A DNA stretch of 64,000 nt, taken from assembly GCA_965199135.1 (NCBI GenBank), contig OZ240685.1:1984001-2048000 (forward strand), given 5' to 3'. The notes below the pieces were generated by a model. That model searched no databases. It worked only from the letters and a program-made list of their open reading frames with translations, and was not told the DNA's origin. A program made the translations under genes and the position numbers. Source of the stretch: EB88 sp965199135 (GTDB taxonomy: Bacteria > Acidobacteriota > Terriglobia > Terriglobales > Acidobacteriaceae). Positions 43,903 to 51,994 of this stretch are shown here, in pieces. Each line of letters begins with the position of its first letter. Positions within the stretch are counted from its first letter, which is position 1.

Positions 43903-44691
43903 ATGACCCAGCAAGCACCCACGGCCACCGCAGTCCGCGAGCGTCAGCCCGGCGCGACCATCCGCATCGAGCGAAAACACCCACTGGCCATCCGCTGGAT
44001 GCACTGGATCAACTTCCCCATCCTCTTTCTCATGATGTGGAGCGGCCTGCTCATTTACTGGAACGACTCGGACAATGCCTACCACCACGCGCACCGGGTC
44101 TACCGGATCGGCCTCGGCCACGTCACCCTCTTTCGGTTTTTTCCCGAGTGGTTCTACCACATGCTCAAGGTGCCCTACCATGTGACCGACGGCCTCGGCG
44201 ACCATTTCTTCTTCATGTGGTTCTTTGCGATCAACGGCGTCGCCTATGTCCTCTACACCTGGCTTTCCGGCGAGTGGCGCTTTCTCCTCCCAGAGCGCAG
44301 GAGCCTCAAAGACGCGGTCCAGGTCACGCTCGTCGACCTGCACCTGCGCAAGGGATTGCCCGAGCAGACCAAGTACAACGGCGCCCAGCGCATCGCCTAC
44401 TCGTCTGTCATTCTTATGGGCGCAGGCATGCTGCTGACCGGCCTCGCCATCTACAAGCCCACACAGCTCCACTGGCTCACGACCCTGATGGGCGGCTACG
44501 AAATGGCGCGTTGGCTGCACTTCTGGCTGACCATGTCCTTTCTCGGCTTCTTCTTCGTGCACGTGATCCAGGTCGTGCTCGCCGGCTGGAACAACTTTCG
44601 CGCCATGGTCAGCGGTTACGAAGTACAGCGGGTCGAAGCGCCTTCTCTTGAAACCGCCCGCCTCGAGCCGAGAAGAAGGGAGTCACGATGA
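43903..44691 (+). CDS. membrane cytochrome b subunit (cytochrome b561/FdhI-like)
   Basis: 262 residues with four or five membrane helices: HPLAIRWMHWINFPILFLMM, FFFMWFFAINGVAYVLYTW, IAYSSVILMGAGMLLTGLAIY and LHFWLTMSFLGFFFVHVIQV. Histidines in the first and last helices (MHW; LHFW and FVHV) fit ligation of two b hemes. A short GEWRFLLPERRSLKDAVQ loop lies between. It should pass electrons between the quinone pool and the molybdoenzyme encoded next. The gene overlaps the molybdoenzyme gene by four bases (ATGA). ATG 43903 begins 28 residues before the first helix; GAGG lies eight bases away. Confidence 0.88.
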   Translation: MTQQAPTATAVRERQPGATIRIERKHPLAIRWMHWINFPILFLMMWSGLLIYWNDSDNAYHHAHRVYRIGLGHVTLFRFFPEWFYHMLKVPYHVTDGLGDHFFFMWFFAINGVAYVLYTWLSGEWRFLLPERRSLKDAVQVTLVDLHLRKGLPEQTKYNGAQRIAYSSVILMGAGMLLTGLAIYKPTQLHWLTTLMGGYEMARWLHFWLTMSFLGFFFVHVIQVVLAGWNNFRAMVSGYEVQRVEAPSLETARLEPRRRESR

Positions 44692-45923
44692 CGTCGGAAA
44701 CCCCGGACAATGTCCCCGCCACCACGCAGCCCGAGGACGCGCCTGTTGTGCAGGAAGGCCCTCCCGCAGAACCAGGAGCAGCAGCGGCCAAGGAACCGCA
44801 AATCGCTGCCCAGCAAGAGAAACCACCTGCGCACAGCGCCTCACCTGCCGTCGAGCCAGCCCCGGTTCAGCAAGGGGAGGCGCGTCCCGTCGATCCTGAA
44901 GATGCCGATGACGTTCTGACAACGCAGGTTCGCGGCCACGCCGAGGCGGATGCGCACGTCCTGGCAGCCTCCCGCATGCGAACGCGACGGTCGTTTCTCG
45001 TCGCGGGTGTCGCCGCAGGCGCTGGCTACGGCTTCTACCGGTGGACGCAGCACGCGCACGAAGTGGAAATGCAGCCGCTCCCGCTTCGTGACACCTTTCA
45101 ACTGAATGCAGCCCTGTCCCGCGCCGTCTTCCGGGATCGCGCGCTGGCCCCGACCTACCCGCTGCGGCGCGCCGAGGTCCTGAGGGTCAACGGCGTTGAT
45201 GGCCTGAAGAAGCCGCTCGTTCTCGAGAGCTATCGGTTGCAGGTTGTCGGCTCCACGCGATCGGCAGGCGACCCCGCCTCCAGTCCCGACGTCACCGCCT
45301 GGGAGTACCGCTACAGCGACAGCGCCACGCATGAGGACCCGGGACACGACACCAAGCTCGACCCGAAACTTGCCACCGCGAGACGAATGGCGCCTGCTGC
45401 CGCACTCGATCAGGCCATTGCCCATGAAGAGCAAGCGCCCAGGGAGCGCCCCAGACGCGGCCTAGAAGAAGCCGGCGAGAGCCGCAGCACCCTTCCACCC
45501 GGCACACCAGGCCTCCTGCTCCCGCTCAGCGAGGTCACGAAGCTGCCCCGCCACGAACTTGTCACGCAGTTCAAATGCATCGAGGGCTGGAGCCAGATCG
45601 TGCATTGGGCTGGCGTCCGCATGGCAGACTTCCTCGAAGCGTATCCGCCCGCGGCCGGCAACCTCTACGTTTACATGGAGACGCCCGACGGCGACTACTA
45701 CACCGGCTACGACCTCGAGAGCTGCCGCCACCCGCAGACGCTGCTCGTGACGGAGATGATGGGAGCCCCTCTGACGCAACTCCACGGCGCGCCACTGCGA
45801 CTGCACATGCCCATCAAGTATGGCTACAAGCAGATCAAGCGCATCGGCCTGATCGCCTACACGGCGCAAAAACCAGACGATTACTGGACCCGGCTCGGGT
45901 ATGACTGGTATGCGGGACTCTAG
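44688..45923 (+). CDS. sulfite-oxidase-fold molybdopterin-dependent oxidoreductase with long N-terminal extension
   Basis: 411 residues. The first 95 are Pro, Glu and Ala rich and lack known motifs. At residues 97-120 there is a membrane or Tat-like segment (RTRRSFLVAGVAAGAGYGF). The catalytic domain follows and carries the Mo-ligating Cys in FKCIEGWS and the pterin-binding patterns MADFLEAYPP, YMETPDGDYYTGYDLES, PLRLHMPIKYGYKQIK and IAYTAQ. It matches the YedY/MsrP and sulfite-oxidase superfamily. With the cytochrome b gene it forms a two-gene operon, similar in logic to MsrPQ, so a periplasmic reductase fed from quinol is plausible. The substrate is unknown. The twin Arg is not a full consensus, so a membrane anchor is the alternative. 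Confidence 0.87.
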   Translation: MTSETPDNVPATTQPEDAPVVQEGPPAEPGAAAAKEPQIAAQQEKPPAHSASPAVEPAPVQQGEARPVDPEDADDVLTTQVRGHAEADAHVLAASRMRTRRSFLVAGVAAGAGYGFYRWTQHAHEVEMQPLPLRDTFQLNAALSRAVFRDRALAPTYPLRRAEVLRVNGVDGLKKPLVLESYRLQVVGSTRSAGDPASSPDVTAWEYRYSDSATHEDPGHDTKLDPKLATARRMAPAAALDQAIAHEEQAPRERPRRGLEEAGESRSTLPPGTPGLLLPLSEVTKLPRHELVTQFKCIEGWSQIVHWAGVRMADFLEAYPPAAGNLYVYMETPDGDYYTGYDLESCRHPQTLLVTEMMGAPLTQLHGAPLRLHMPIKYGYKQIKRIGLIAYTAQKPDDYWTRLGYDWYAGL

Positions 45924-46019
45924 TCGCGCGGCAGAGTCTCGGTCGAAGACGAAGTCACGCCGAGCACAGCGACACACCTGCGCATGGCATCGCGCAGGTC
46001 TCCCATTGGGGAAGGGAAA

Positions 46020-46372
46020 TGGTGGAGGCGGCGGGAGTCGAACCCGCGTCCGAAACTGCCGGTAACAAAGAGAGGCTCCATGCTCAGTCTCGTTCCAGAG
46101 ACTTCGCTCCTGACCCTCAGAACGGACAAGGTGAGTCAGGCGCTAGTCCGATGATCTCGCCGAACTCCCACGGACCGAGGGAGAGCAGCCAGCCTGCTGT
46201 ATGACGTCTCATCTGGGCCCACAGGCAAAGCTCAGGGAGCCGGCAGTTTAATTAATTAAGCTGCGAGTGCGAATTCAGTGTTGGCAATTCTGTTTTTGCA
46301 GGCGATTACGGATGCCCACACTCCGACATGCCTCTTTGTCGCAAACAATCCCGTCGAAACCGTGACGCCCCC
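46020..46372 (-). ncRNA. ssrA: tmRNA
   Basis: 353-nt tmRNA. The 5' end GGGGGCGTCACGGTTTCGACGGG pairs over seven positions with the 3' end, which closes with a T-arm (GGTTCGACTCC) and encoded CCA at 46020-46022. The tag frame reads GCC AAC ACT GAA TTC GCA CTC GCA GCT TAA, that is ANTEFALAA, with the usual -LAA degradation end and a GCC resume codon. Pseudoknot-forming stretches follow. It rescues stalled ribosomes and tags the unfinished protein for proteolysis. A likely promoter is directly upstream. Confidence 0.97.
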
Positions 46373-46392
46373 ACTTCGTTGACGCTTCTCAG

Positions 46393-46421
46393 ATCTTACT
46401 ACTGCCCTGTCCCAGGCACAA
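46393..46421 (-). promoter_or_regulatory. likely tmRNA promoter
   Basis: On the minus strand TTGTGC and TAAGAT are 17 bases apart, ending 21 bases before the mature tmRNA 5' end, as expected for a precursor with a short leader. The -35 box lies in the T run of the neighbouring small-RNA terminator. Confidence 0.45.
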
Positions 46422-46557
46422 AAAAAGACGGCATGAAGAGAAAACTCTTCATGCCGGGAGGCCAGTGACGCAACTTGTGGTTCTAAACTTGATGCTGGTT
46501 GGAGAGCTACACGCTTCGATCAACATCCAGCTTGTAGTGGTACTGATGCCTCGAAGT
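46420..46557 (-). ncRNA. candidate small RNA with its own terminator
   Basis: A 12-bp perfect hairpin (46429-46456, AAAA loop) followed on the minus strand by seven Ts is a textbook terminator, yet no minus-strand protein gene ends nearby. Upstream on that strand, TTGGAA (46586-46591) and TATCCT (46564-46569), 16 bases apart, make a plausible promoter. The predicted transcript is about 138 nt and contains GGCCTCCCGG and CTCTCC stretches able to pair with Shine-Dalgarno sequences. No known family is recognised. The main alternative is a terminator for a longer antisense transcript from the small-protein gene at 46681. Confidence 0.45.
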
Positions 46558-46680
46558 GACCTCAGGATACCAGTTTTCTGGATAATTCCAAGAGTGCATC
46601 TACATTTTTTAGAAGAAACTTTTCCACATTCCTATTTTGATCGGGGTGACGCCATCTCCACTTTCGCCCTTGGAGGCACC

Positions 46681-46899
46681 ATGCACGATGGTCCCAACCC
46701 GCCGGATCTCCCCGGGCCTGGGTATAAAGACACAGGCCTGGCGCCGAAGTCGCGGTGGCGCATGCTTTTTGTGGTGTCCACCTCGGCCGTGTTAAGCGGG
46801 ATCGCCGTGGTGCTTTGGAATCGCCATACGCTCGCGCAGTTCCGCGAGATCCAGACGGACGCGCCCGCAGAACCCGAATCAGAGCGAGAGTTCATCTAG
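46681..46899 (+). CDS. small single-pass membrane protein
   Basis: 72 residues. A Pro/Gly-rich hydrophilic start (HDGPNPPDLPGPGY) leads into RWRMLFVVSTSAVLSGIAVVL, one membrane helix, then a charged tail (NRHTLAQFREIQTD and an acidic end). GGAGG lies four bases before the ATG, which decides the start; longer upstream frames contain no sensible sequence. No family recognised. It is alone between the candidate small RNA and the convergent HD-GYP gene. Confidence 0.65.
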   Translation: MHDGPNPPDLPGPGYKDTGLAPKSRWRMLFVVSTSAVLSGIAVVLWNRHTLAQFREIQTDAPAEPESEREFI

Positions 46900-47056
46900 C
46901 GAGCGAATCGCAGGAACGGAGCCATGAAACGGCTACCCAGCCTCCCCTGGGGCCTCCCTCTAACCGTCCGGACCTGAGACGCAGGAATGTCGACCGGCTT
47001 TTGCGTTGGGCAGAGGAAGAGCCGCCGCCCGGTCAATCTAGCTGGAACAGGCGCCA

Positions 47057-48130
47057 CTAAGCCGGAACCAGCGCCACGTGCCGGCCCAGGATCGCGTCGC
47101 GCAGCTCCTCCCACACCTCCGATGGCATGGACGTAAACGCATCCACCACGCGCGGATCGAACTGCGTCCCCGCACAGCGCGCGATCTCGTTCCGCGCGGC
47201 AGAGAACGGTGACCCCCGCCGGTAGGGCCGATCCGAGGTGATGGCGTCCAGGGTATCTGCGACTGCGAAGATGCGAGCTCCCAGCGGGATCTCTTCGCCA
47301 CTCAGCTGGCGCGGGTAGCCGCCACCGTTGAAGTGTTCCTGGTGGCTGTAGACGATGTCGGCAGCTTCCTTGAGGAAGGGAATCTTGCGAACGATCTGGT
47401 AACCCGAGAGGCAGTGTCGCCGCATGATCGTCTGCTCTTCCGGATCAAGGCGGCCTGGTTTCAGAAGAATCGCGTCCGGGATCGCCATTTTGCCGATGTC
47501 ATGGAGAAATGCCCCATGCTTGATCGTCTTCATGTCCGCCTGGTCCACACCCATCGACCGGGCCAGGGCGATCGTATAGGCGGTCACGCGCCGGGAGTGG
47601 CCCTCCGTCTCGGAGTCCTTCAAATCCAACGCATCGCCCAGCGCCTCGAGCGTCGTGTCATACGAGCGCTCCAGCTCGAACATTGCTTCGCGCAGCAGGC
47701 TGGTGCGCGCCTCGACCAGGTGCTCCAGGCTGTTGCGGTAGGTCGTGTTCCGACGGGCGACATTGCCGAAGGCCACGCCGCGGCTGACTGCTTCGAGCAG
47801 CGCCTTGTTCCCGAAAGGTTTCAGCACGACATCAAACGCACCATTGCGCATCGCGGCAATCGCCGTACTCACATCATGGACCGCGGTCACCATAATGACC
47901 GGTGTTTGCAGTTGGCGGGCGCGGACCTGCTCCAGCAGACGCATGCCGTCGCTGCCTTTCATCACAAGATCGGTCACGATCAGGTCAACTGACTTCACCG
48001 CCAGGGCGCGCAGGGCTTCGTCCGCGTTGCGGGCACTCTCCACTGCGTACCCTTCCTTGCGAAGGATTGCCACCAACAGAGAGCGGGTCAGTTGTTCATC
48101 ATCGACGACCAGGATCTTTTCGGCAGCCAT
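47057..48130 (-). CDS. response regulator with HD-GYP cyclic-di-GMP phosphodiesterase-like domain
   Basis: 357 residues. The receiver domain is residues 4-122, with acidic pocket D10/D11, phospho-acceptor D54 in VTDLVM, T82 and K104 in LKPF. A linker helix leads to the HD-GYP domain (about 155-357): HSRRVTAYT, HGAFLHDIGK with H210 and D211, and HQEHFNGGGYP (263-273), where HHExxDGxGYP is canonical. It should be switched by phosphorylation and hydrolyse cyclic di-GMP, which would oppose the PilZ-controlled cellulose synthase encoded 10 kb away. No partner kinase is adjacent. The ATG at 48130 has AAGGAG nine bases upstream; three in-frame ATGs further upstream do not. Confidence 0.92.
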   Translation of the reverse strand: MAAEKILVVDDEQLTRSLLVAILRKEGYAVESARNADEALRALAVKSVDLIVTDLVMKGSDGMRLLEQVRARQLQTPVIMVTAVHDVSTAIAAMRNGAFDVVLKPFGNKALLEAVSRGVAFGNVARRNTTYRNSLEHLVEARTSLLREAMFELERSYDTTLEALGDALDLKDSETEGHSRRVTAYTIALARSMGVDQADMKTIKHGAFLHDIGKMAIPDAILLKPGRLDPEEQTIMRRHCLSGYQIVRKIPFLKEAADIVYSHQEHFNGGGYPRQLSGEEIPLGARIFAVADTLDAITSDRPYRRGSPFSAARNEIARCAGTQFDPRVVDAFTSMPSEVWEELRDAILGRHVALVPA

Positions 48131-48442
48131 CTGCCACGTCTCCTTCGCTACCATGCGACGCGCGCGCTTTTTGACCTGCATAAGAGAGTGCCACAAGTTC
48201 CACAGAGTTTGCCCGAAAGTTTGTACCTTTTGTCACCGCTTTGCCACGAGGTCGCCGGAGCCATGTCCCGCTTCGACGCAAGTTCCATAGGGGAACATCG
48301 GAGCGTGGCTCCGCCGATGCAGGATAGACATGCAATCCGGTACTGTTGTAGAGGAGGGCGTTGGCATGTAAGCTGAGTCCCGTCCGGCGCCAGGCAGCAC
48401 CCATGGTGCAGCCGGCTTACTCGCGCAAGCCAGGAGCGGTAT
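48131..48442. other. divergent intergenic region, 312 bases
   Basis: Lies between the HD-GYP gene (minus) and the sigma-factor-like gene (plus). It should hold both promoters. Apart from a candidate promoter at 48346-48374 I see no feature. Confidence 0.5.
48346..48374 (+). promoter_or_regulatory. candidate promoter of the sigma-like gene
   Basis: TTGTAG and TAAGCT with a 17-base spacer, ending 68 bases before the TTG start. Both boxes are imperfect, so this is a weak call. Confidence 0.3.
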
Positions 48443-49018
48443 TTGTTCGATCTGGAACGTCAGTTTCGAGAGACTCACGGAATCGTCGCCTCCGCCTCGC
48501 AGAAGCTCACTGCGGAGCAGAAACAGCGGGACTGCTTTGAGACCCATCGCCATCGTGTCTTCTCGGTGTCCTACTACATGACCGCGAACGAGGTTGAAGC
48601 AGAAGCGCTGCTGACCAAGACCTTCATCGACGCCTTCCAGGCCTCGGCCGAGCCGGATGCCCAGGGGGTCGATTGCGCCCTGCTCCAAAGCCTCGAAGAG
48701 CGATTCTCACTTGCGCCCACCACGGCCGCGACCCCGGACCGCGGCACGGAACTCACCCGCGACTGTGTGCGCCGCACCGACCTTGAAGAAGCGGTAGCCA
48801 CGCTGCCACCCCGCGAGCGTCTCCTGTTTCTGCTGCGCGATGTGGAAGGCTATTCAGCTGCGAAGATCGCCGGGCTCCTGCGGACTGAGGAAAGTGACGT
48901 ACAGAAGACCCTGCTCTCCGCACGGATCCGCATGAGGAATGCCCTGGCTCGTGCGAAGGCACGCAACCTCGAGCAGTGCAGTGAAGAGGCAGCCACCTAC
49001 CTCGCCACCGGTTCCTGA
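48443..49018 (+). CDS. ECF-type RNA polymerase sigma factor-like protein
   Basis: 191 residues. The C-terminal half is a clear sigma region 4 (LEEAVATLPPRERLLFLLRDVEGYSAAKIAGLL, then EESDVQKTLLSARIRMRNAL), a helix-turn-helix that reads the -35 box. The N-terminal half (FETHRHRVFSVSYYMTANEVEAEALLTKTFIDAFQ) fits region 2 of ECF factors, though the -10-reading part is weakly conserved. The start is TTG, supported by AGGAG six bases upstream; no nearby ATG does better. No anti-sigma gene follows. The convergent glmU gene ends six bases away. Confidence 0.78.
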   Translation: MFDLERQFRETHGIVASASQKLTAEQKQRDCFETHRHRVFSVSYYMTANEVEAEALLTKTFIDAFQASAEPDAQGVDCALLQSLEERFSLAPTTAATPDRGTELTRDCVRRTDLEEAVATLPPRERLLFLLRDVEGYSAAKIAGLLRTEESDVQKTLLSARIRMRNALARAKARNLEQCSEEAATYLATGS

Positions 49019-49024
49019 GCGAAG

Positions 49025-50437
49025 TTAGTCGCTCGCCGGTTTGTGCTGAAGCGGCTCGCGTGCCTTGCGGGTGCGCGCCCACCCTTCCTTGTTCACCTGC
49101 CGCGAGCGTCCCAGTGCCAGCGCCTCATCAGGCACGTTGGTCGTGATGCAGGAGGCTGCCGCGACGTACGCTCCCCGTCCGACAGTGACCGGCGCCACCA
49201 ACACCGAGTCGCTTCCGATGAAGGCTCCCGCCCCGATCTCGGTCTTGTGCTTTGCCACCCCGTCGTAGTTGCAGACGATCGTTCCCGCACCGATGTTCGC
49301 TCCCGCACCAATGTCGGTGTCACCCAGGTACGCCAGGTGGTTCGCCTTCGCTTCCCGTCCCATGTGGGTCTTCTTGAGCTCCACAAAATTACCGACGTGC
49401 GCCTCTTCCTCCACCAGGCTCTCCGGCCGGATACGTGCATACGGGCCGATCAACGCACCCTTGCGGATCTCCGACTCCTCCACAATGCAGCCCTGCCGGA
49501 TCAGCACCTCGTCCCCGATCACAACGTCCTCGAGCACCGAGTACGAGCGGATGCGGCAGTCGCTGCCGATCCGGGTCCGCCCCAGGATCTGTACAAAGGG
49601 CTCGATCACCGTGTCCGGGCCGATCTCCACTCCCGCATCGATGCGCACCGTGTGCGGCTCGAAGATCGTGACGCCCTGCGCCATGTGCCGCTCTGCTGTT
49701 TCGCGCCGCATGGCGGAGTCGAGCGCCATCATCTCGGCAATCGTATTCGCCCCCAGCACCTCGTGCGCCGTCGCGGTTCCCGGGGTCGCGAGCACTCGCT
49801 CGCCGGCGCGGGTGAGCAGCGCAGCCATGTCCGTCAGGTAGAGCTCCCCCTGCGCGTTGTTCGCGCGGAGCGACTCGATGTGCGCTGCGAGCTTCGGTAC
49901 GGAAAAAGCATAAATCCCCGAGTTGATCTCGCGGATCGCCGACTCTTCCGGTGCAAGATCCCTTTGCTCCACGATCCGCTTCACTTCCGGCGAACCCGCG
50001 TGCTCGCGCACGATCCGCCCGTAGCCAAAGGGCTTTTCCACCTCGGCCGAAAGGATGGTCATCGCCGCACTCTCGCGGAGGTGCAGATTGCGCAAACCCA
50101 GAACTGTCTCGGGTTTCAGCAGCGGTACATCGCCTGAAAGCACCAGCACATGGCTGTACGCGCGCAGGGTGCCAACCGCCACCTGGAGCGCATGCCCGGT
50201 TCCGCGCTGCTCGCCCTGCTCAATGAAGTGGACGCCGCTTGCCGCCACCGCGGTGCGCACCGACTCCCCGGCGTGACCCACAATCACAAAGATGTCCTTC
50301 GCCGGAACCACCTGAAGCGCGGTGTCGATCACATGCTGCAAAAGCGCCTTGCCGCCGATCGTGTGCAGAACCTTGGGCCGCTTGGATTTCAGACGAGTGC
50401 CCTTGCCGGCGGCCAGAATTACAACAGCGAGTGTCAT
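49025..50437 (-). CDS. glmU: bifunctional GlmU (GlcN-1-P acetyltransferase / GlcNAc-1-P uridylyltransferase)
   Basis: 470 residues, normal length. The N-terminal uridylyltransferase carries LAAGKGTRLKSKRPKVLH (residues 8-25), QRGTGHALQ and LSGDVPLL. The C-terminal left-handed beta-helix has hexapeptide repeats (IGPDTVIEPFVQI, VIGDEVLIRQGCIV, DIGAGANIGAGTIVCNYDG) and the acetyltransferase loop around YLGDTDIG. It makes UDP-GlcNAc, the precursor of peptidoglycan and lipopolysaccharide, in the cytoplasm. The ATG at 50435-50437 lies directly before the first strand. The M16 peptidase genes are upstream on the same strand, with 36 bases between. Confidence 0.96.
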   Translation of the reverse strand: MTLAVVILAAGKGTRLKSKRPKVLHTIGGKALLQHVIDTALQVVPAKDIFVIVGHAGESVRTAVAASGVHFIEQGEQRGTGHALQVAVGTLRAYSHVLVLSGDVPLLKPETVLGLRNLHLRESAAMTILSAEVEKPFGYGRIVREHAGSPEVKRIVEQRDLAPEESAIREINSGIYAFSVPKLAAHIESLRANNAQGELYLTDMAALLTRAGERVLATPGTATAHEVLGANTIAEMMALDSAMRRETAERHMAQGVTIFEPHTVRIDAGVEIGPDTVIEPFVQILGRTRIGSDCRIRSYSVLEDVVIGDEVLIRQGCIVEESEIRKGALIGPYARIRPESLVEEEAHVGNFVELKKTHMGREAKANHLAYLGDTDIGAGANIGAGTIVCNYDGVAKHKTEIGAGAFIGSDSVLVAPVTVGRGAYVAAASCITTNVPDEALALGRSRQVNKEGWARTRKAREPLQHKPASD

Positions 50438-50473
50438 GCGGTGTGGATCCCTTTCCTGTTCACGCGGAGCGCC

Positions 50474-51994
50474 TTACTGTTGAGGGGCGCCGCCGCCCAG
50501 TTGCTTTCGCATCGCTTCCGGAATCGGGATCGCCACATCCAGCCTCTGCGGGGTACCGAGGTTCAACTTAGACAGCGGATCGCCAAAGTCCGCCTGGTTG
50601 CCGACAATCAGCACCGCCAGCTTCCCGACATCGACCCTGGTCTTCGCCACCCGTTCAAGATCCGCGACAGTGACCTTTTCGACGCCAGCCCGGTAGCGTT
50701 CGAGATAGTCCGCCGGGTAGCCGTAGAACAGCAGCCGCGCCGCTGCGCTGAGCACCTTGTCCGGGGTGTCGTAGTTGAAGATGAAGCCGTTCAGGACCTG
50801 GTCCTTGGCGAGCTTCAACTCGTCCTCGGTAAAGGGTTCGGTCTTCAGCTCGCCCGCGTCCTTGAGCATCTCGGCCGTGGCTGCCTCGGTGCTCGCGCTC
50901 TTGGTCGAGGCCACCACGCGGAACATCGCAGGGTGATCGAACGAGGAACCGAAGCCACCGCCGACGCTGTAGGCAAGGCCCAGCTTGGTGCGCACATCCT
51001 GGAACAGGCGGGACCCGAAACCGCCGCCGAAGATCTCGTTCATCACCGAGAGCGTGTAGAAGTCCGGGTCGTCCCGCTTGATCCCAAGACCGACGATCTC
51101 GATATTGCTCTGGTCAACATCCTTCTTGTCCACCAGGTACAGCCCCGGCTTCGGACCGGCAAAGGTCTCCTCGGGTTTCGCGACCGCCGGACCCTTCGGC
51201 AGCGAGCCAAATGCCTGCCGCAGCTTCGCCTCCATGGCACTCGCGTCGAAGTCCCCTGCCACGCCAATGATCATGTTGTTTGGGTGCACCGTCTTTGCAT
51301 GGAACTGCTCGAAGTCGGCCACCGTGATGCCCATTACGGTGGAGATTTCAGCAGTGCGTGCGTAGGGGCTCTCCTTGCCGTAGACCAGCTTGGCTGCTTC
51401 GCGCCCGGCGATCCCGGCCGGGTCGTCGTTGCGGCGAAGGATCCCCGCAATGTCCTCCTGCTGCGCCAGCTGCAGCTTGGAGGGATCCCACCTGGGGTGC
51501 AGCAGGAGATCAGTCACCAGCCCCAGGACCTGGTCGCTATCGGCCTTCAGGCAGGACCAGGAGAGAGAACTCGAGTCCACATCGGCGCCGGTCTCGATCT
51601 TGGCAGCCTTCGCCTCGAGCAGGTCGTCGAGTGCATCGCCGTTCATTGTTGCGGTGCCGCTTGTTCGCCAGACCTCTCCGTAGAGATCCATCATGCCGGC
51701 CTTGCTCGCCGGCAGGTCTCGGCCGCCGCCATGCATCTCGATGAAGCCGTTGATGAAGGGGAGCTCGTGATCTTCCTGCAGGAGGATCAGCACGCCATTC
51801 GGCAGCTCAACCCGCTTCGGCTCTGCGGGGTGAAAGGGGGCGAGTGGAGGAACAACAATCTGCTCCCACGCGCCCGGCTGCGCCGCCTCGCGCGCGTCTG
51901 GCGGGATCACCGGGTGGCCCGTGCCCTGGGCATAGACGGAGCCGGTCACGAGGGAGCTCAGGAGCACGAAGCAAAGGGAAGTGAGGCGCTTCAT
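50474..51994 (-). CDS. M16-family peptidase homologue, non-catalytic partner
   Basis: 506 residues with a signal peptide (MKRLTSLCFVLLSSLVTGSVYA). Two M16 half-domains are present (ELPNGVLILLQEDHELPFIN and the C-terminal FGGGFGSRLFQDVRTKLGLAYSVG, the substrate-side signature). The zinc motif HxxEH is replaced by GGGRDLPASKAG around residues 89-100, so this chain should not bind zinc. In bacterial M16B pairs one chain carries the metal and the other the Arg/Tyr loop; here that loop (SRLFQDVRTKLGLAYS) is intact. It overlaps the catalytic-chain gene by four bases. Periplasmic heterodimer inferred. Confidence 0.9.
   Translation of the reverse strand: MKRLTSLCFVLLSSLVTGSVYAQGTGHPVIPPDAREAAQPGAWEQIVVPPLAPFHPAEPKRVELPNGVLILLQEDHELPFINGFIEMHGGGRDLPASKAGMMDLYGEVWRTSGTATMNGDALDDLLEAKAAKIETGADVDSSSLSWSCLKADSDQVLGLVTDLLLHPRWDPSKLQLAQQEDIAGILRRNDDPAGIAGREAAKLVYGKESPYARTAEISTVMGITVADFEQFHAKTVHPNNMIIGVAGDFDASAMEAKLRQAFGSLPKGPAVAKPEETFAGPKPGLYLVDKKDVDQSNIEIVGLGIKRDDPDFYTLSVMNEIFGGGFGSRLFQDVRTKLGLAYSVGGGFGSSFDHPAMFRVVASTKSASTEAATAEMLKDAGELKTEPFTEDELKLAKDQVLNGFIFNYDTPDKVLSAAARLLFYGYPADYLERYRAGVEKVTVADLERVAKTRVDVGKLAVLIVGNQADFGDPLSKLNLGTPQRLDVAIPIPEAMRKQLGGGAPQQ

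Noticed and set aside
46020..46050. tRNA gene (GGTTCGACTCC T-loop on the minus strand)
   Set aside because: The sequence is the 3' tRNA-like end of tmRNA; the matching 5' half and tag frame are 300 bases away.
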